Notes: generated by a model from the letters alone, not told the origin. A stretch of 64,000 nt of DNA from Euclidia mi (GCA_944739405.2 OX123186.2:16857552-16921551), one strand, 5' to 3'; positions 47,340 to 59,375 are shown, counted from the first letter of the stretch. Numbers and translations: made by a program.

Positions 47340-47457
47340 TGTCAGCCTAGAGATGTCCACTGTTGGACATAGGCCTCCTCCAAGGTTCTCCACACAAACC
47401 GATTTTAAGCCGCCCGGCGAATCGTCCGTCCATCTTGCGGGAGGTAGGCCTCCCGCT
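47340..47457 (-). repeat. LINE 3' tail fragment (ATGATG type)
   Basis: TCAGCCTAGAGATGTCCACT, GTTGGACATAGGCCTCC and CACACAAACCGATTTTAAGC match the 3' end of the LINE at 41901. About 118 bp remain. Confidence 0.75.
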
Positions 47458-48529
47458 GCGTACAGCCGAAGCTTACAGCTTATCATACTCTCTGAGGACT
47501 GTGAAGCACAGAGCACAGATATAAAATCTGCAATGATGTTAATCAAGCAAGTGCTACTTAAATAGTAGTCACCACTAACTCTAACAGCATATTTTGTTTG
47601 GTAATTGAAGATGGAAACCACATAACTGTATTTAGAGATGCAAGACATAAAACTCAATTAAAAAGTAGGCTAATTCAATACAACAAACCAGTTCTAACAT
47701 AATAATGTAACACAATATCATAAAACAATTATAACCTATAAACATTTTTCCTCCTAACGGACAAATAATTCGCCGGAATTGCAGCAATTTTAAAAACGAC
47801 ATAAACTCTTTATCCGTACGGAACAGAATAATATAATATAAAATGGCTGCCATAAATTGAATTTCAAAGGAGTGGCACATGACTGTCGCGAAAAATGTAC
47901 GTTTTAGTAATAAAATTGCCACGTCCGACCCTATCATTGTCGGTGTCCTCATTTCGGGGATGATCACGGGTGTGTTCGTTGATCACGCAAGGGTAGTATT
48001 AAAAGTATTATTACTATTACATATATCGTATAATTATAGTGACACTACAGTATGTTTGGGCTTCTGCCTTGACTGGACATCGACACTTCATCAGATTCTG
48101 ATATTTATTTAGAATAATGCAGTATGTGTAGCCTTATTTTTATTAATTGGCCTTCGTCACTTCATTCAAACCTGAAATCACTTTGCCTGACTAACATATA
48201 AAATGCATAAATTACCATCGCATAGTCTAAACTACTGAAGCTATAAATTTAGACTGCAGTAGGCACCAGGAAGGATATTTTAATATTCTACTCCAATGGG
48301 AATACAAGGGGTAAAAGTAAAAGTTTTCAATTTAATTTTCCAATCTTATTCACGCCACACCTCGCCAGTGTGCAAAGCCTTTCAGCTTGTTTCATGCGTC
48401 AGCGGGTCGAAGAGTACCTAGGTGGCCTAATCAGACGAATTGCTTCAGAGTTCTTATTATTTCGAATATTTTGAAACAGTATCTATTGTGCTTATTTCTT
48501 TTTTCAAGCACTGACCAAGGTTGTTTATA
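47458..48529. other. Unannotated interior of the inverted pair
   Basis: No gene recognised. Frames at 47632-47967 (minus) and 47879-48112 (plus) show no motif. Confidence 0.45.
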
Positions 48530-48730
48530 ATCGTCAGTTATATTAATGAAACTTCGGCATTTTTGGTAATAGTCCGTAAGAAAGGGACCAGTAAGATTTT
48601 TACTTTCTTTAATATTAAAGCAGCCCCCGGACACTTAAAAGCTGTATTGCGAGAGATTTTACTTACGAACAGAGAACGCAGACTCAAACGAAAATTTGAA
48701 AAACTCAAATCACATAACATAAAAAATATA
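48530..48730 (-). repeat. Inverted-pair repeat, arm 2
   Basis: Inverse of 47041-47220. On the plus strand an open frame 48521-48763 reads through it with PGHLKAVLREILLTNRERRL and a very basic tail. The opposite strand is also open in both copies (SKISRNT, FKCPG), so the coding strand is undecided. Confidence 0.7.
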
Positions 48731-48890
48731 GTTAAAACATTAATATTACGTATAAAGGCATAATTAACCAAATGTGACTTTCCATTCTAACATTTTGGGG
48801 AAAAAGAAGTTAAATATTGTAATGATAAGCCATATTTATGCAATTGTGCCTTTCCATTCTAGCTTAGATATGTTAAAATGATTTAAATAG

Positions 48891-48960
48891 TTAAGGCGCT
48901 GTTATACCTCAGAAGCCGTGAAACACCTAAAGCCGACAGCGCCGCAGAGGAATTTTTGAC
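48891..48960 (+). repeat. TTAA-associated repeat fragment
   Basis: TTAAGGCGCTGTTATACC and CTCAGAAGCCGTGAAAC match 37295-37345 with a few changes, followed by GACAGCGCCGCAG. Probable end of an eroded TTAA-targeting element. Confidence 0.5.
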
Positions 48961-49008
48961 GCGACGTAGTTGTTTTTATTATTTATTTTGTTTTTATTAC
49001 TTATTTTG

Positions 49009-49272
49009 GACTACCTCGTTGGTCTCGCGGCATAAATGTGCGCGTGGGATTGGGAGGTCTCGGGTTCGATTCCCGGGTCGAGCAGTGTTATTGGGTTTTT
49101 CCGTTAGGAAATTCTCAGTAGCAGCTCGGAGTCTGGTAATGTGCCCGGTACGGCAATGGACTCGTCCCCTATTACGTGAGACCTAAAAATTCATGGCGAA
49201 ATGTGGGTGTTATATCACACCTCTGCCTACCCCTTCGGGGATACAGGCGTGAGTCTATAAATAAATAAATAA
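49009..49272 (+). repeat. tRNA-derived SINE, family A, with 13-bp target duplication
   Basis: Full-length copy from GACTACCTCGTTGG to an (AAAT)n tail. Perfect direct repeats ATTACTTATTTTG at 48996-49008 and 49273-49285. B box GGTTCGATTCCC and the TTCGGGGATACAGGCGTGAG tail are intact. Young insertion by the look of its duplication. Confidence 0.95.
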
Positions 49273-49442
49273 ATTACTTATTTTGCTTTTCTGTAGCTAA
49301 GGATAGTTTAGTTATAATACTTATAGGTAGTTTCATTTTGTTGTATATATCTTATTCCACTATGTTTATGTTAGATAAATAGACCATAGCTAATCTAATT
49401 AAAAGCAATTCATAAATAAAACTTATCGAGTTGGACAAAAGA

Positions 49443-49524
49443 CTAAATTTCTCCCGTCAAGTACAGTTTATGTGCTTTAGGTTTGCCTAAAGCACAAAAG
49501 CTGTACTAGACGGGAGAAATTTAG
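49443..49524. repeat. Imperfect hairpin, about 39-bp arms, 4-nt loop
   Basis: CTAAATTTCTCCCGTC and TGTGCTTTAGG in the left arm pair with CCTAAAGCACA and GACGGGAGAAATTTAG on the right; a few mismatches. Loop TTTG at 49482-49485. Confidence 0.9.
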
Positions 49525-50105
49525 TTAAAGTAATTTCCAATAGTTAAAGTAAATGACCAATAAAAAGCAGTACATTTTGGTTTTAAAAGTAGTTTAGGCA
49601 GCGAGCCAAATTATAGATATGGTTGGTAAAGATTAATAAGTAGATGTTGTTCAACAAGGAGTACTTGAGATAAATTTTGCAGCAGACTGCAATTTTGAAC
49701 ATTAAGCAACGTTATTATGTGATTTAAATTTGAAAGGCAAGGAGAGGATTTATGGGAGGATAATTGTTGTGTAAGAGAATATTAAAGCTAAGTAGCTAAA
49801 TAAATACTGTTATGTTCCGTACTATGATAAAAGGGACGGATATATGATTGTCATACCCGCTTCTGTATGCTATATTCTAGTGATGCGTAGCAACAGAAAA
49901 ACAACTAATCTGTTGCTCTTACGTCGCCTCTCAGCTTTTGGTTGCGGCTCTGCCCGCGTGGATATTGGTTAAACCGACTAAAGACCTGCTATGCTTACGT
50001 TCTAGTAAGTTTAAGCTCTATATCTGCAAAGCTTTATCAAAATCTGCTCGGTAGATGTTGCATGAAAGAGTAACAAACAAACATCTATCCTCACAAATAT
50101 CTACA
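49525..50105. other. Unannotated stretch, possible retroelement or Helitron tail
   Basis: No gene. The end (GTAACAAACAAACATCTATCC) is of a kind common in eroded insect Helitron or LINE tails, but family cannot be named. Confidence 0.4.
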
Positions 50106-50109
50106 TTAA

Positions 50110-51243
50110 GGCCCGATTTTTCAATCCTCCGATAAACGACCAGATAGTATTTATTCTGAGAATAGCGTACCTAATATTGCGTTTTTCAATTGTCAGATAA
50201 GGTTTATTCGTCGAATAAATCTCCAAACTAAGGAATACATTTAACTGCCCGATCCTCGGTCAGATAACCGCTTATTTGACTGTTAAGTTGACGTTGAGAT
50301 ACATTTGGTTGGATTTTGGGCGTAGTATATATTACGAAATATGGAAAATACGGTCATTTTTCATATTTTTGATGACATAACAATCGAAGAGGAGGCTATT
50401 ATAAACGAATCGGTATATTAATCGACCTAGAAGGTGATAAAGAGTTGTAAGGCCGCGGGGCGATCATTTTAATACCTATATTGGATTCAATGGAGAGCTG
50501 ATATTATGAAATAGTGAAATAAATCAGATAGCATGTATTTCAAACATTTATAATACACAAATTTATGACATAAAATACATACTTATATTTTCAAAAACGA
50601 ATTACAACTTAAATACCTAGGTACTAACTCACTATTTCACTAAAGACTAATTTACAATTATTCAACTACCAAAATTTACATCATAATACTATTTAACAGT
50701 AATACATTATTACGTTCATAAGTCCTAAATGGTACTTAAATGTAAAAGTGTCCTGTTATGTTAAAACCCAAAATTCTATCTTTGGTCATGCTGGGAGCCT
50801 TAGCTCGTTTTTGAAGAGACGATTTCTTAGACTCTGGTATTTAAGCTTTATTTTTTGGCACTAACGGTTATTTGTAGACACACCACATGAATTAGAAGCA
50901 CTTTCTATCTTTTCACGCACATTCCTTGCCCTGATTAGTTACCGCATCAGTCGTTTTCATTTCTATAATATACTTGTATTTTTCTTTTAAACTTACTAGT
51001 AGTTGATTGTCTTTAATCTCGCATTCAAATTTGAGGAACGCTGGCATGCACTTTTCTGATATATTTGTTTCACCTCTCTGAAGTTAGTGACGGGTACGAT
51101 GATGTTATGCGGTCAGATAGTTGCCCACGGAATAAAAGACTATTGAAAAATTGACACAAGTTTAACGGACTGTTATATAGCCCAATATATTTATCAGTGG
51201 AATAGTTATTCATCTCTTTATCTGAGTATTGAAAAATCGGCCC
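50110..51243. mobile_element. 1134-bp DNA transposon, Harbinger- or piggyBac-like
   Basis: Inverted ends GGCCCGATTTTTCAAT and ATTGAAAAATCGGCCC (one mismatch of 16) lie between TTAA at 50106-50109 and 51244-51247. This fits either piggyBac (TTAA) or PIF/Harbinger (TWA, here TTA or TAA). A minus-strand segment near 50930-51050 can be read as FECEIKDNQLLVSLKEKYKY, faintly like the Myb/MADF-type accessory protein of Harbinger elements. No transposase frame; non-autonomous. Confidence 0.8.
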
Positions 51244-51247
51244 TTAA

Positions 51248-53149
51248 ACTAGTAATAGGATTTTATTTGACACGAGTACTTTATTGTTATATCTAATGTT
51301 TGGGTATTTAAAACAACAATTCTAAATCCGAATTGTGTCTATACAGATCCAAGATTACTTTAATTTATTGAAAGTCAAATAGTATTCGTGCAATAAAATC
51401 TTTAAGGCAGGAGAACATTGTTATGAAAAAAAAGACAGTTGCGCAAAAAAAAGAAAAATAGAAGAACCACTGAATCCCAACCAGAAAATCGACTTTAGAC
51501 CCTGATCGCCAGCTAAGTAGTCAGAAAGTAACAATAAAAATAGGTAAGTTGAATAAATTTCTTAAGTAAAGACAACAGATTGTAATCCGGTAGTATTAGC
51601 ATTGGAATAAAAGATATCCAATAGAGCCATCAGATCTATTAGTAAACTGCGGTTAGAAGTCCGTCTGCTGCAATGTAGATACAAGGCCACTCCTAACAGA
51701 TTTTCTAAGAAAACTGTTATACGCTGTAACCAAAGCAAACATAGACGTGTAATACATAATATATACTGCTGCACTAACAAATAGGTATATGTGGTAAATA
51801 TTGGATTATCAAGGTGTCAGCCGATGCTTATTTCGTTGTAGTTTCATGGAAGACTTCACTGTGCGTTTGTCAGAAAGACTTAATATTTACAAGGTTAAAC
51901 ATCAAGAAAAACTATTTTGATCAAAAGAAGGAATGAGTTTGTAATAAAAATTTCGGTCGTTCGGATGATGATATTAAAATATTGACAGTAAACTAGTAAG
52001 TCTCGATCAAGCTAGGTTATTTTACGCCTGAATGCTATCTTAATTGGCAAGGTTACATTGAAACTATAAACAAGGTCAAAAACAGGAGCAAATAGTCTCA
52101 ACAAACAGTGCATTGCATCTAACAAGTAGTAAACGCGATCTATATGGCACGTCGAAACCATCGATATATATTTGCTAAATGGTCGAAACACACTTCGGTT
52201 CTTCTTTGTCTATAAGTGTTATTGCCTAACCATTCATAACCAGCAAACAGCAATTTCGAAGAATTGTTCTATTGACGATATATTTTTGCGTTAAAGTGAG
52301 CGTCCAAGGGTGCCGTTGATTAATGATTACAATGGGTCAAATATGTTTTGGCGTATCGTACGAGGTTTAGAATTGGGAAAGTTAGGTGGGCCATTATAGT
52401 AACGACATCTTTGCCATGAGCTATGATTCTAAAATTGAAGTTACCTTTTTACGCACAATTCAAACAAAACCGCTTAATAAAACAATGCACCAGTTTCATA
52501 GTTGAAACATCGCAAACACTTGCATGTCGCGCTTGTGACTCAAAGGTAAAATATTGCGTATGCTAACTAATATCGAAATATTAAGTATATTTCGACATTA
52601 ATTATCATGCCATCGCATGTATAAAATAAAGAAGTAATAAGTTGAAGTATATATTCATTCATTAATATATATTTCAGCTAAGTAACGTATATTTCTTGAG
52701 CATAGAGAGGACCTTTAATACACAAGTGTATTTTGAACGAAAACTTTAGTAATAAACTAATGTTTTATTTTTTTGCGAACTCGTCCATTTCGTCTATTTG
52801 TTTTGACGAGGCTTGTCAAAGCGGTTGATATATAAATTTAAACCTTCTATGATTAACAATCCATGGAGCAAAACAAATATTATATATTTTAATAAAATGG
52901 GTTTTCACAGCAATATTTGCATGAGGAATACCGTGATAAATCGTTTCAAAATGTTTATTTTGGGCTTTATGTGTTATACAAGGATTGTTTGTGCCATTTT
53001 TGTTTTTGGAGATAGGTACGATTTTACATTGGTGTATTTATTTATTTATGTATATTATTGGTTGCTACGGTTTTCGACTTACAGGTCTTTCTCTAGTTTC
53101 AAAAAGGGTAAAGGCACACTAATAAATCCTGTATCGTGAGAACAAACAT
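51248..53149. other. Unannotated 1.9-kb stretch
   Basis: A+T-rich. A 108-codon frame at 52813-53139 (non-ATG start, hydrophobic) has no recognisable family. Confidence 0.45.
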
Positions 53150-53480
53150 CTAATCAACGGACACAAAGAACAAACAGACTAAAAAGAACAATTTTTGTAT
53201 CACACAAAAAATGTACGACACTTGGTGCAGCGTAGTACTGAACAAAGAAGTTTTGCAGTAAATTTTTTTTAAAGGCCTCTCCTGCATTAGTAATATTTAT
53301 ATCCTATCTCGCGGAGGACTTTATAAAGATGCAGCCAACTGACACAACGGACATTCAGACTCAAAACAACAATTTATGGATCACACAAAGAGCTGTCTCG
53401 TGTGGGATTCGAACCAACAACACTCGACGCAGTGTCAAGCGGAAAGGCGATCGCTTAATGGTTTAAGAGCACATTACTTT
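53150..53480 (-). repeat. SINE family D, minus strand, with adjacent fragment
   Basis: 53265-53480 on the minus strand: GGTTCGAATCCCACACGAG B box, GCTCTTTGTGTGATCC, GTCTGAATGTCCGTTGTG and a tail CTAATGCAGGAGAGG. 53150-53215 repeats the GGACACAAAGAACAAACAG body block, a second, partial copy. Confidence 0.7.
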
Positions 53481-54030
53481 CGTTTGTTTTTATATTCTAC
53501 GTTTAATATCACAATAACCTTATATTATATTTTAACGAGCACTTCAAATGACCACAGTTAAACTTTGATATTGTGTGTTTGGTAAAGTAATAGTAAAAAT
53601 TTCGTCCACCTATACGACACACGTGGTAGGCAATGAGCCAAACATTTTATATTTCAGTTCAAAAATTGGAGTCATTTACTTTCCAAGTTGTAATATGAAA
53701 ATATAGATGTGTTCAGAGAGCCAAAACGAATTTGATAGTAATTGTTCTCTCCTTTAGAATCGTGTTCTTCGGTAACTTTCTTTTTACGGCTTGTTCTACA
53801 TGCATTTTACGTTATACCGACAGCCAATGAATTTACCTTGCTGAATATAGTTCTTGGATATTTCCACAGGTTTTCTTTTGTGAGACTGTGTTGTGATTGA
53901 ATTTTTATATTAAAATCTGAAATGTGAGTTGTTAGGGTTGTGGGAGACCAAGGTCATTACTGATATGTGATTATTAAAATAGTGTGTAGTTGACTGTTCT
54001 ATGTCAAAGATCGTCCATTACACATTTAGG
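53481..54030. other. Unannotated stretch
   Basis: Nothing recognised. Confidence 0.5.
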
Positions 54031-54304
54031 TCCGCGGCGGCGATAGCGCAGTGGTGTATGTACGTAACGGACTGCCGAGATGATGGTCTCGGGTTCGATC
54101 TTCAGGTAACCTGGGCACACCCCTCTGACTTTTCAAAGGTATGTGTGTACTAAATATGTTAATTATTGCTCGCATAATTATGTGCCCGGTAGATGCCAAT
54201 GGACTCGCCCCCTATTATATTGGGACGGAAACATAATTGGCGAAGTGTGGGTGTGTAATACACCTGTGCCTGCCCCTTCGGGAATAAAGGCGCGAAGTTA
54301 TGTT
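54031..54304 (+). repeat. tRNA-derived SINE, family A-like
   Basis: Head GGCGGCGATAGCGCAGTGG resembles family B heads; B box TCGGGTTCGATC. The middle and tail (GACTCGCCCCCTATTA, CTGCCCCTTCGGGAATAAAG) are family A. It looks like a chimera or ancestral subfamily. Confidence 0.7.
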
Positions 54305-54337
54305 TTGTCGTACTATATTTACCATATATTCTGACCT

Positions 54338-54598
54338 TCGTAATCCAAGGGGATAACTATAATCCGTGGCTAAGACTAGCGTCAGTATATTCAAGTTTGC
54401 TGACTCTTTACGACTGTTAAAGATTTTCATGACATCTGGGACTGCCCGTTACGTGGTATCGGAGGCACGAGGCAAGTATCATCGACAATTTAATCCGCAC
54501 ATAACTTCGAAATGTCATCGGTGCGCGTCGTAGGATTTCACCCGAGATACCCTGTCTAGCAGTCTGTTGATCTCGCCACCAAGCTATCGCTACCTTAT
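54338..54598 (-). repeat. SINE family B, minus strand
   Basis: Head on the minus strand TAAGGTAGCGATAGCTTGGTGG at 54598, body CATGAAAATCTTTAACAG, lacking the ATGATG tail. It lies head-away, 34 bp after a family A copy. Confidence 0.75.
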
Positions 54599-54710
54599 AA
54601 AAATACAAATTTGAACACTTTCACATAATTTAACATTGCTTAATACAAGGGAATAGGTACTAGAAACACATTTTAATATAAGAAGTTAAACTTTCGTGAT
54701 CATTTAAACT

Positions 54711-54870
54711 TATTTTAAATTGTCTTTCGGGATAATATATACCAAGTACCTAACCTTGTTTGGAGTAACCGATATTTCGGCACTGTTGCAAGCGCCATGT
54801 TCACGGATGTATTGACGGTTACTTCAAACAAAGGTACGTGGTATATATCCCGAAAGACAATTTAAAATTA
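54711..54870. mobile_element. 160-bp foldback element
   Basis: Arms of about 55-60 bp: TTAAATTGTCTTTCGGGATA, GTACCTAACCTTGTTTGGAG and TAACCG on the left, inverse at 54816-54870. The centre ATATTTCGGCACTGTTGCAAG is shared with the partial copy at 18700-18803. Confidence 0.8.
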
Positions 54871-57599
54871 ATGTTAATAATTATTGTTTACGGATGGTGT
54901 CATTACTATAGTTATTTCTAAAAGTTATTTATTCCTGTATAATCATTATCTCCAATGAAGCACGAGTGTCAATAGTGTCATTATCAAATCACATCAGAGT
55001 ACAATAGCAATAATTACCTATATCCAAAATCCAAACATCTAAAATATACACCACCTACTACAACATGAGTTAAATTCAACTAAACAACTCGATTCGGTTA
55101 AATGTAATAGAGCTAAAACGGTATCGAACATACGTGGTTTTATTAATGCACCTAAATGAAGAAACTAGCGGGTACAGCAAAAAGCCTGAAATTGATCCGG
55201 GAGAACACATCAAGAATTATTGTACGAGTACGGTAGTAGGGGAGTCAAATTTATCACAATTTCCACTTTCCTTTATTTGTTAGAGGGAAGAGGGACGATT
55301 ACTGTATTTTTTCTTTCACTTTGCTTACGTAGTAAAACATTTTTCCCTTACAAAGCAGGAAATTAGTTGAGATGTCGCAGTATTGACGGGATGGCGAGTC
55401 GAAATTGGTGCTATTGTCAAACTCGGGTCCTGTTGGGAAACATTTGTTCAAGGGCAACAATGTTGTCCGTCATACTATACGTATACAAGCACTTACGCAC
55501 AAATACTTGATTTTTTATCAGAAATGAGCCTATTGAGTAGGCTTTTAGATTCTTATATAAAAATTGGCGACGAGACAAAAGAAAAAGATAGATACATTTC
55601 TTAAACAAACATGTTATATAAAATATAGACACAGAAAATCATTGTGCTTTTAACACAAACAACACAAGCTAAACTAAAGTTAAGAAAAGCTAAGCTAAAC
55701 AAGTCTAGACCAACCTACATTGTTAAATAAGGACGAAAATAGCTAAATGAGGAAAATGAGTATGATCTCACTATTATTAAATCATTATTTAGTTTTCAAA
55801 CATAAATAGAAAACTCTATAAAGTATGATGAAACATTCAAACCACTCTAATATCGTTTAATCAGTCTTTGCTCTTTATAATCAGTATCAATTCATACACC
55901 ACGATCGTCCGTTAGAAAATATACAGAAATAAGTCCTGTCTAGACTCAATTAAATTATGCTGAGAAAAGTTGTCTCAAAAATATACATTCGCTACCAAAT
56001 ACTTACTTAAATGAAATATTGTCATTATTTTTCTCCATTCCTCTTTTTGCAATCTTTCTACAAGATTGAGCAACTTAAACTGTGAAAACAAAATATGAGA
56101 ATGCTGATATAACAATATCTTTATTTTCGAGGTTATACTTCATACAAATTCGTACAGGCATCATAAAAATGTATTTATAGTTTGTATTAATTAGTCAATA
56201 CATTTTTTTTTCTAAGCTAAGCACACACTTATTTACCTGTGTCCACTATCGAGTTTTATTTCCAGTGTTACAGTGCCTGAAAAGCCTCTAAAGCAAGGTA
56301 ATGTTGTGGCATGAATAACATAATAAGCGGTCACCCATCCAAGATGTGGCTTCTGCAAGCGTTGCTTACCTTTACCCCTCTAAGGCGAACGATAAGTCTC
56401 TCCATGCGATTGCTTTAAATGCCTTTTTGCGCTTCAGGATCGTGTCTGTAATACAACAAAATAAAATGTAATACCACTGCCTGTAAGGTATTCTGTTAGC
56501 GTAACATTAATAACGTCTAAACTAACAATATTAGTTACCTAACTAGTGATTTAAGTGCTTTCGTCAAATTAAATGACAAACTAGCCGAAACGTTTACGAA
56601 CGTAACATAAATAGGCTTAAATAGAATTTCACAGAAGACCATATCGAACATTTCATTAGAACAAGTACTACGCCTCTCAATATTAATTAATGTAACATAG
56701 CTGAGCAAAGCATTACGAACTCGATTCAAAATGTCTGCCAAACACCAAACAAGCGTCTGATATCAAACGCAGAAACTGAAACTCGATTAAACCGACTCAA
56801 ATGTCTCTTAGCTAATATTTAAGTTGGTTAACTTGTACACGCCAAGATAGCAGTTAACACAATGTTATTCTTTCACCCTAAGGCGTAGATGATAATGATT
56901 AAGTTGTTAATACTTTAAATTGTAAAACAACTGTTATTACAAAGTATTAAGAGTCATTATTGATGAACATAGGCAAACTTACTCGACGTAAGTTTCGCTA
57001 GAAGTTAGACAGGAACGTAAAGTGGAAATCGTTTTTCATTTTAACAAATGGAGCGTTTTTTATTAGAAAAGTTTTCGTCGCCTTTCAATATTTTAATGTC
57101 CGTTTCCCCGCTTATTGGATTCCCAGGACTGCGAACGTTTTTTCTAGAGATGTCACTGATAGCCTGTATTGAATCTAGAATTGGAATCAATATTACTAAT
57201 GCCGGTATACAATAAAATTTAGGATAGTATATATTTTAAAATATTTCCTCATTTCTCAGCCATCGATCGATGTGAGTTAAGCTACATAATGTGCATTGGT
57301 ATTCTATCGAAATTTTATATTGCATGGCTTTAGTACTTCCATGATTTAAGGTTAGGCTAAAAGTATAATCAACTAAGAAACAAAATGTTAAAACCTGATG
57401 TGAAGATTAAACAAATATTTCTGTTGCATAACATAGTAGGTAAATAAGTTTTTACATATTATGTTATGATTTGACTCAATCGTTTTTTAATTGCAGTTTG
57501 TGTCATCATCAAGTTAATAGTTAAAATTGCTTTGCATCTAATTCCTTCGCCTTGAAAATACAGGAAAACATTTTTAGTCTTACCGGATATAAGAAATAT
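54871..57599. other. Unannotated 2.7-kb stretch
   Basis: A+T-rich, no gene or repeat recognised. Frames at 55383-55632 on both strands and at 56535-56741 have no motif. Confidence 0.5.
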
Positions 57600-57688
57600 T
57601 AGCTTCTCCACAGAGTCAGTGATGTTTGACCGCCGCAGCCCAAAGGAATAGTGTACTTCTTAAATGCATTGCACTGCATAGATCAGTG
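57600..57688 (-). repeat. SINE family B fragment
   Basis: CTTCTCCACAGAGTCAGTG, TTTGACCGCCGCAGCCC and AAAGGAATAG match the 3' half of family B; ends where the family C SINE begins. Confidence 0.55.
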
Positions 57689-57952
57689 TTATGACGACCG
57701 GTTGGCGCAGCGGAAGTGTAAGCGACTGCTACGCCGAAGGTCGTGGGTTCGATTCCCGCTCAAGTCAAACATTTGTGTGCGTGAACATGGATGTTTGTCT
57801 TGGTCTGGGTGTTTCTATGTATAATATGTATGTATTTACAAAAAAAAAAGTATATATGTATGTTTATCCATTGTCTAGTACCCATAGTACAAGCTTCTGC
57901 TTAGTTTGGGACTAGATGGTGTTGTGTGAATGTGGTAGAATATTATATTATT
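57688..57952 (+). repeat. tRNA-derived SINE, family C, full length
   Basis: A box GACCGGTTGGCGCAGCGG, B box GTGGGTTCGATTCCC, body GTCTTGGTCTGGGTGTTTC, a long A run, TAGTACCCATAGTACAAGC, TTAGTTTGGGACTAGATGG and a TATTATATT tail. Reference copy for the fragments at 2209 and inside env at 20715. Confidence 0.85.
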
Positions 57953-57955
57953 ATA

Positions 57956-58437
57956 TTTGAGGGCTTTTCATGAAAGCCGGATCAAAATACTTAACGAACT
58001 CTCCCTGCCACAGATAATGTGACTTTTGTGATCGGTTATCCATCTATAACTAGGCAGAAGATGACACTTAACCTTGCGAATTGATAATAGATTCGTGCGT
58101 TTCTTAAACATGTAAGTACAAATTCAGTATTTTCTTTAAGGAATGCTTACGAGATTGCTTGTTATTTGTACAGCCATGTACTAAATTCTTAATAGCCTAG
58201 CCATTTGGCAACGTATATTGCTTAAACAATAGTTTAAGGAGAGAGCTTTCCCGCAATTCACTTAGTACATGTGTAAACGAAATATGAGTTGTTTATTTAA
58301 ATAGCTGTGGTATTATTCAAAGGCATTAATAGTATGATGTCTCATCAACGTTTGTGCTGTGAACTTGAGTTTGTATTTTGTGATATTGCAAACAATAGGT
58401 GTATTTAAATATTACTTATACTACTACAAGGTTGGCA
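57956..58437. other. Unannotated stretch
   Basis: Nothing recognised. Confidence 0.5.
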
Positions 58438-58530
58438 AATATGGCATAGTGGAGAGACTTACTAATTGCTACGTAGAAGGACTCGGGTTCTTATCCATGG
58501 CTTGAACCACTGACTTCTCGAAAATTATCG
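58438..58530 (+). repeat. tRNA-like SINE head, diverged
   Basis: ATATGGCATAGTGGAGAG (A box), ACTCGGGTTCTTATCC (B box, mutated) and CACTGACTTCTCGAAAATTA, the post-head block of families A/B. Tail not defined. Confidence 0.5.
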
Positions 58531-59375
58531 TGTGACGTCTACCAATGCGCACTTGGTCAGCGCTAGACTTTGGCGTAAAGTTTATGTGAGAAGAGGCTCG
58601 TACCCAGCAATTATTCAATTTTACTATTTTATTATTAAATAACGATTCTTGTGCTGATGCCAGAACCCAGAATAACAGCTTACATGCCCTTCAAAGCCCG
58701 TTAGCGCCCTGATGTAAATGCCACAGACGGTCACGATAAAGTAAATGTCTTACAGCCAAATTGTGGTTGGCCAAAAGTTTTCTGATGCGTTTTCGTGCGA
58801 CAACAAACCAATATCTTACTTTATCTAACAAAAGTATCAACGATTTAACTTATTTTCTTGGACAACCTATGGTATATAGTCTTAATGCATTTAACTTCTT
58901 TTTTGATATGAGTGAGCAGTTGCTGTTTACAGATTATTTATTTTTCTGTATATTAAATACACAAGTTATGAGATCTAATAAACAAACTGTTAGGATTTCT
59001 ATCTTTTGGTCTTCCAATATGAAACACAAAGTAACCCTGTGTGTTTCTCAAACTGTTTGGATTTGTATTTTTTGGTCTTCCAGTCTGGATAACTTCTCAT
59101 TATTTTATTTAACCTATATTATACCTATATAGGGCAAAGGTCTTATAATTATGCATGATATTTTTTAATTATTTGGTGTTTCTGTTATGGATTAGATTAT
59201 GTCAAAAAATATAGTTTACGGTGGCCGTTTCAAATCCTGCTTAATATTTATAAAAATATTATTCAATCCCAAAGAAAAGATGTGGCAAAATATTGATTGT
59301 AAAAGCAGGACTGTAACTGCGGAATTCAATATTCGAATTATCCATTTTTTTAAGATTTTAGATTCGTTTTTAACA
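58531..59375. other. Unannotated stretch with a 123-codon open frame
   Basis: 58761-59132 (plus) is open but has no family signature. It contains a near-direct repeat (ATCTTTTGGTCTTCCA and ATTTTTTGGTCTTCCA, about 69 bp apart) that lengthens the frame. Treated as non-coding. Confidence 0.4.

Noticed and set aside
52813..53139. 108-codon hydrophobic open frame
   Set aside because: Starts at a non-ATG codon, no signal or family recognised; chance in A+T-rich DNA.
58761..59132. 123-codon open frame on the plus strand
   Set aside because: No domain, low-complexity hydrophobic and Phe/Leu-rich composition, and an internal near-direct repeat explain it without a gene.
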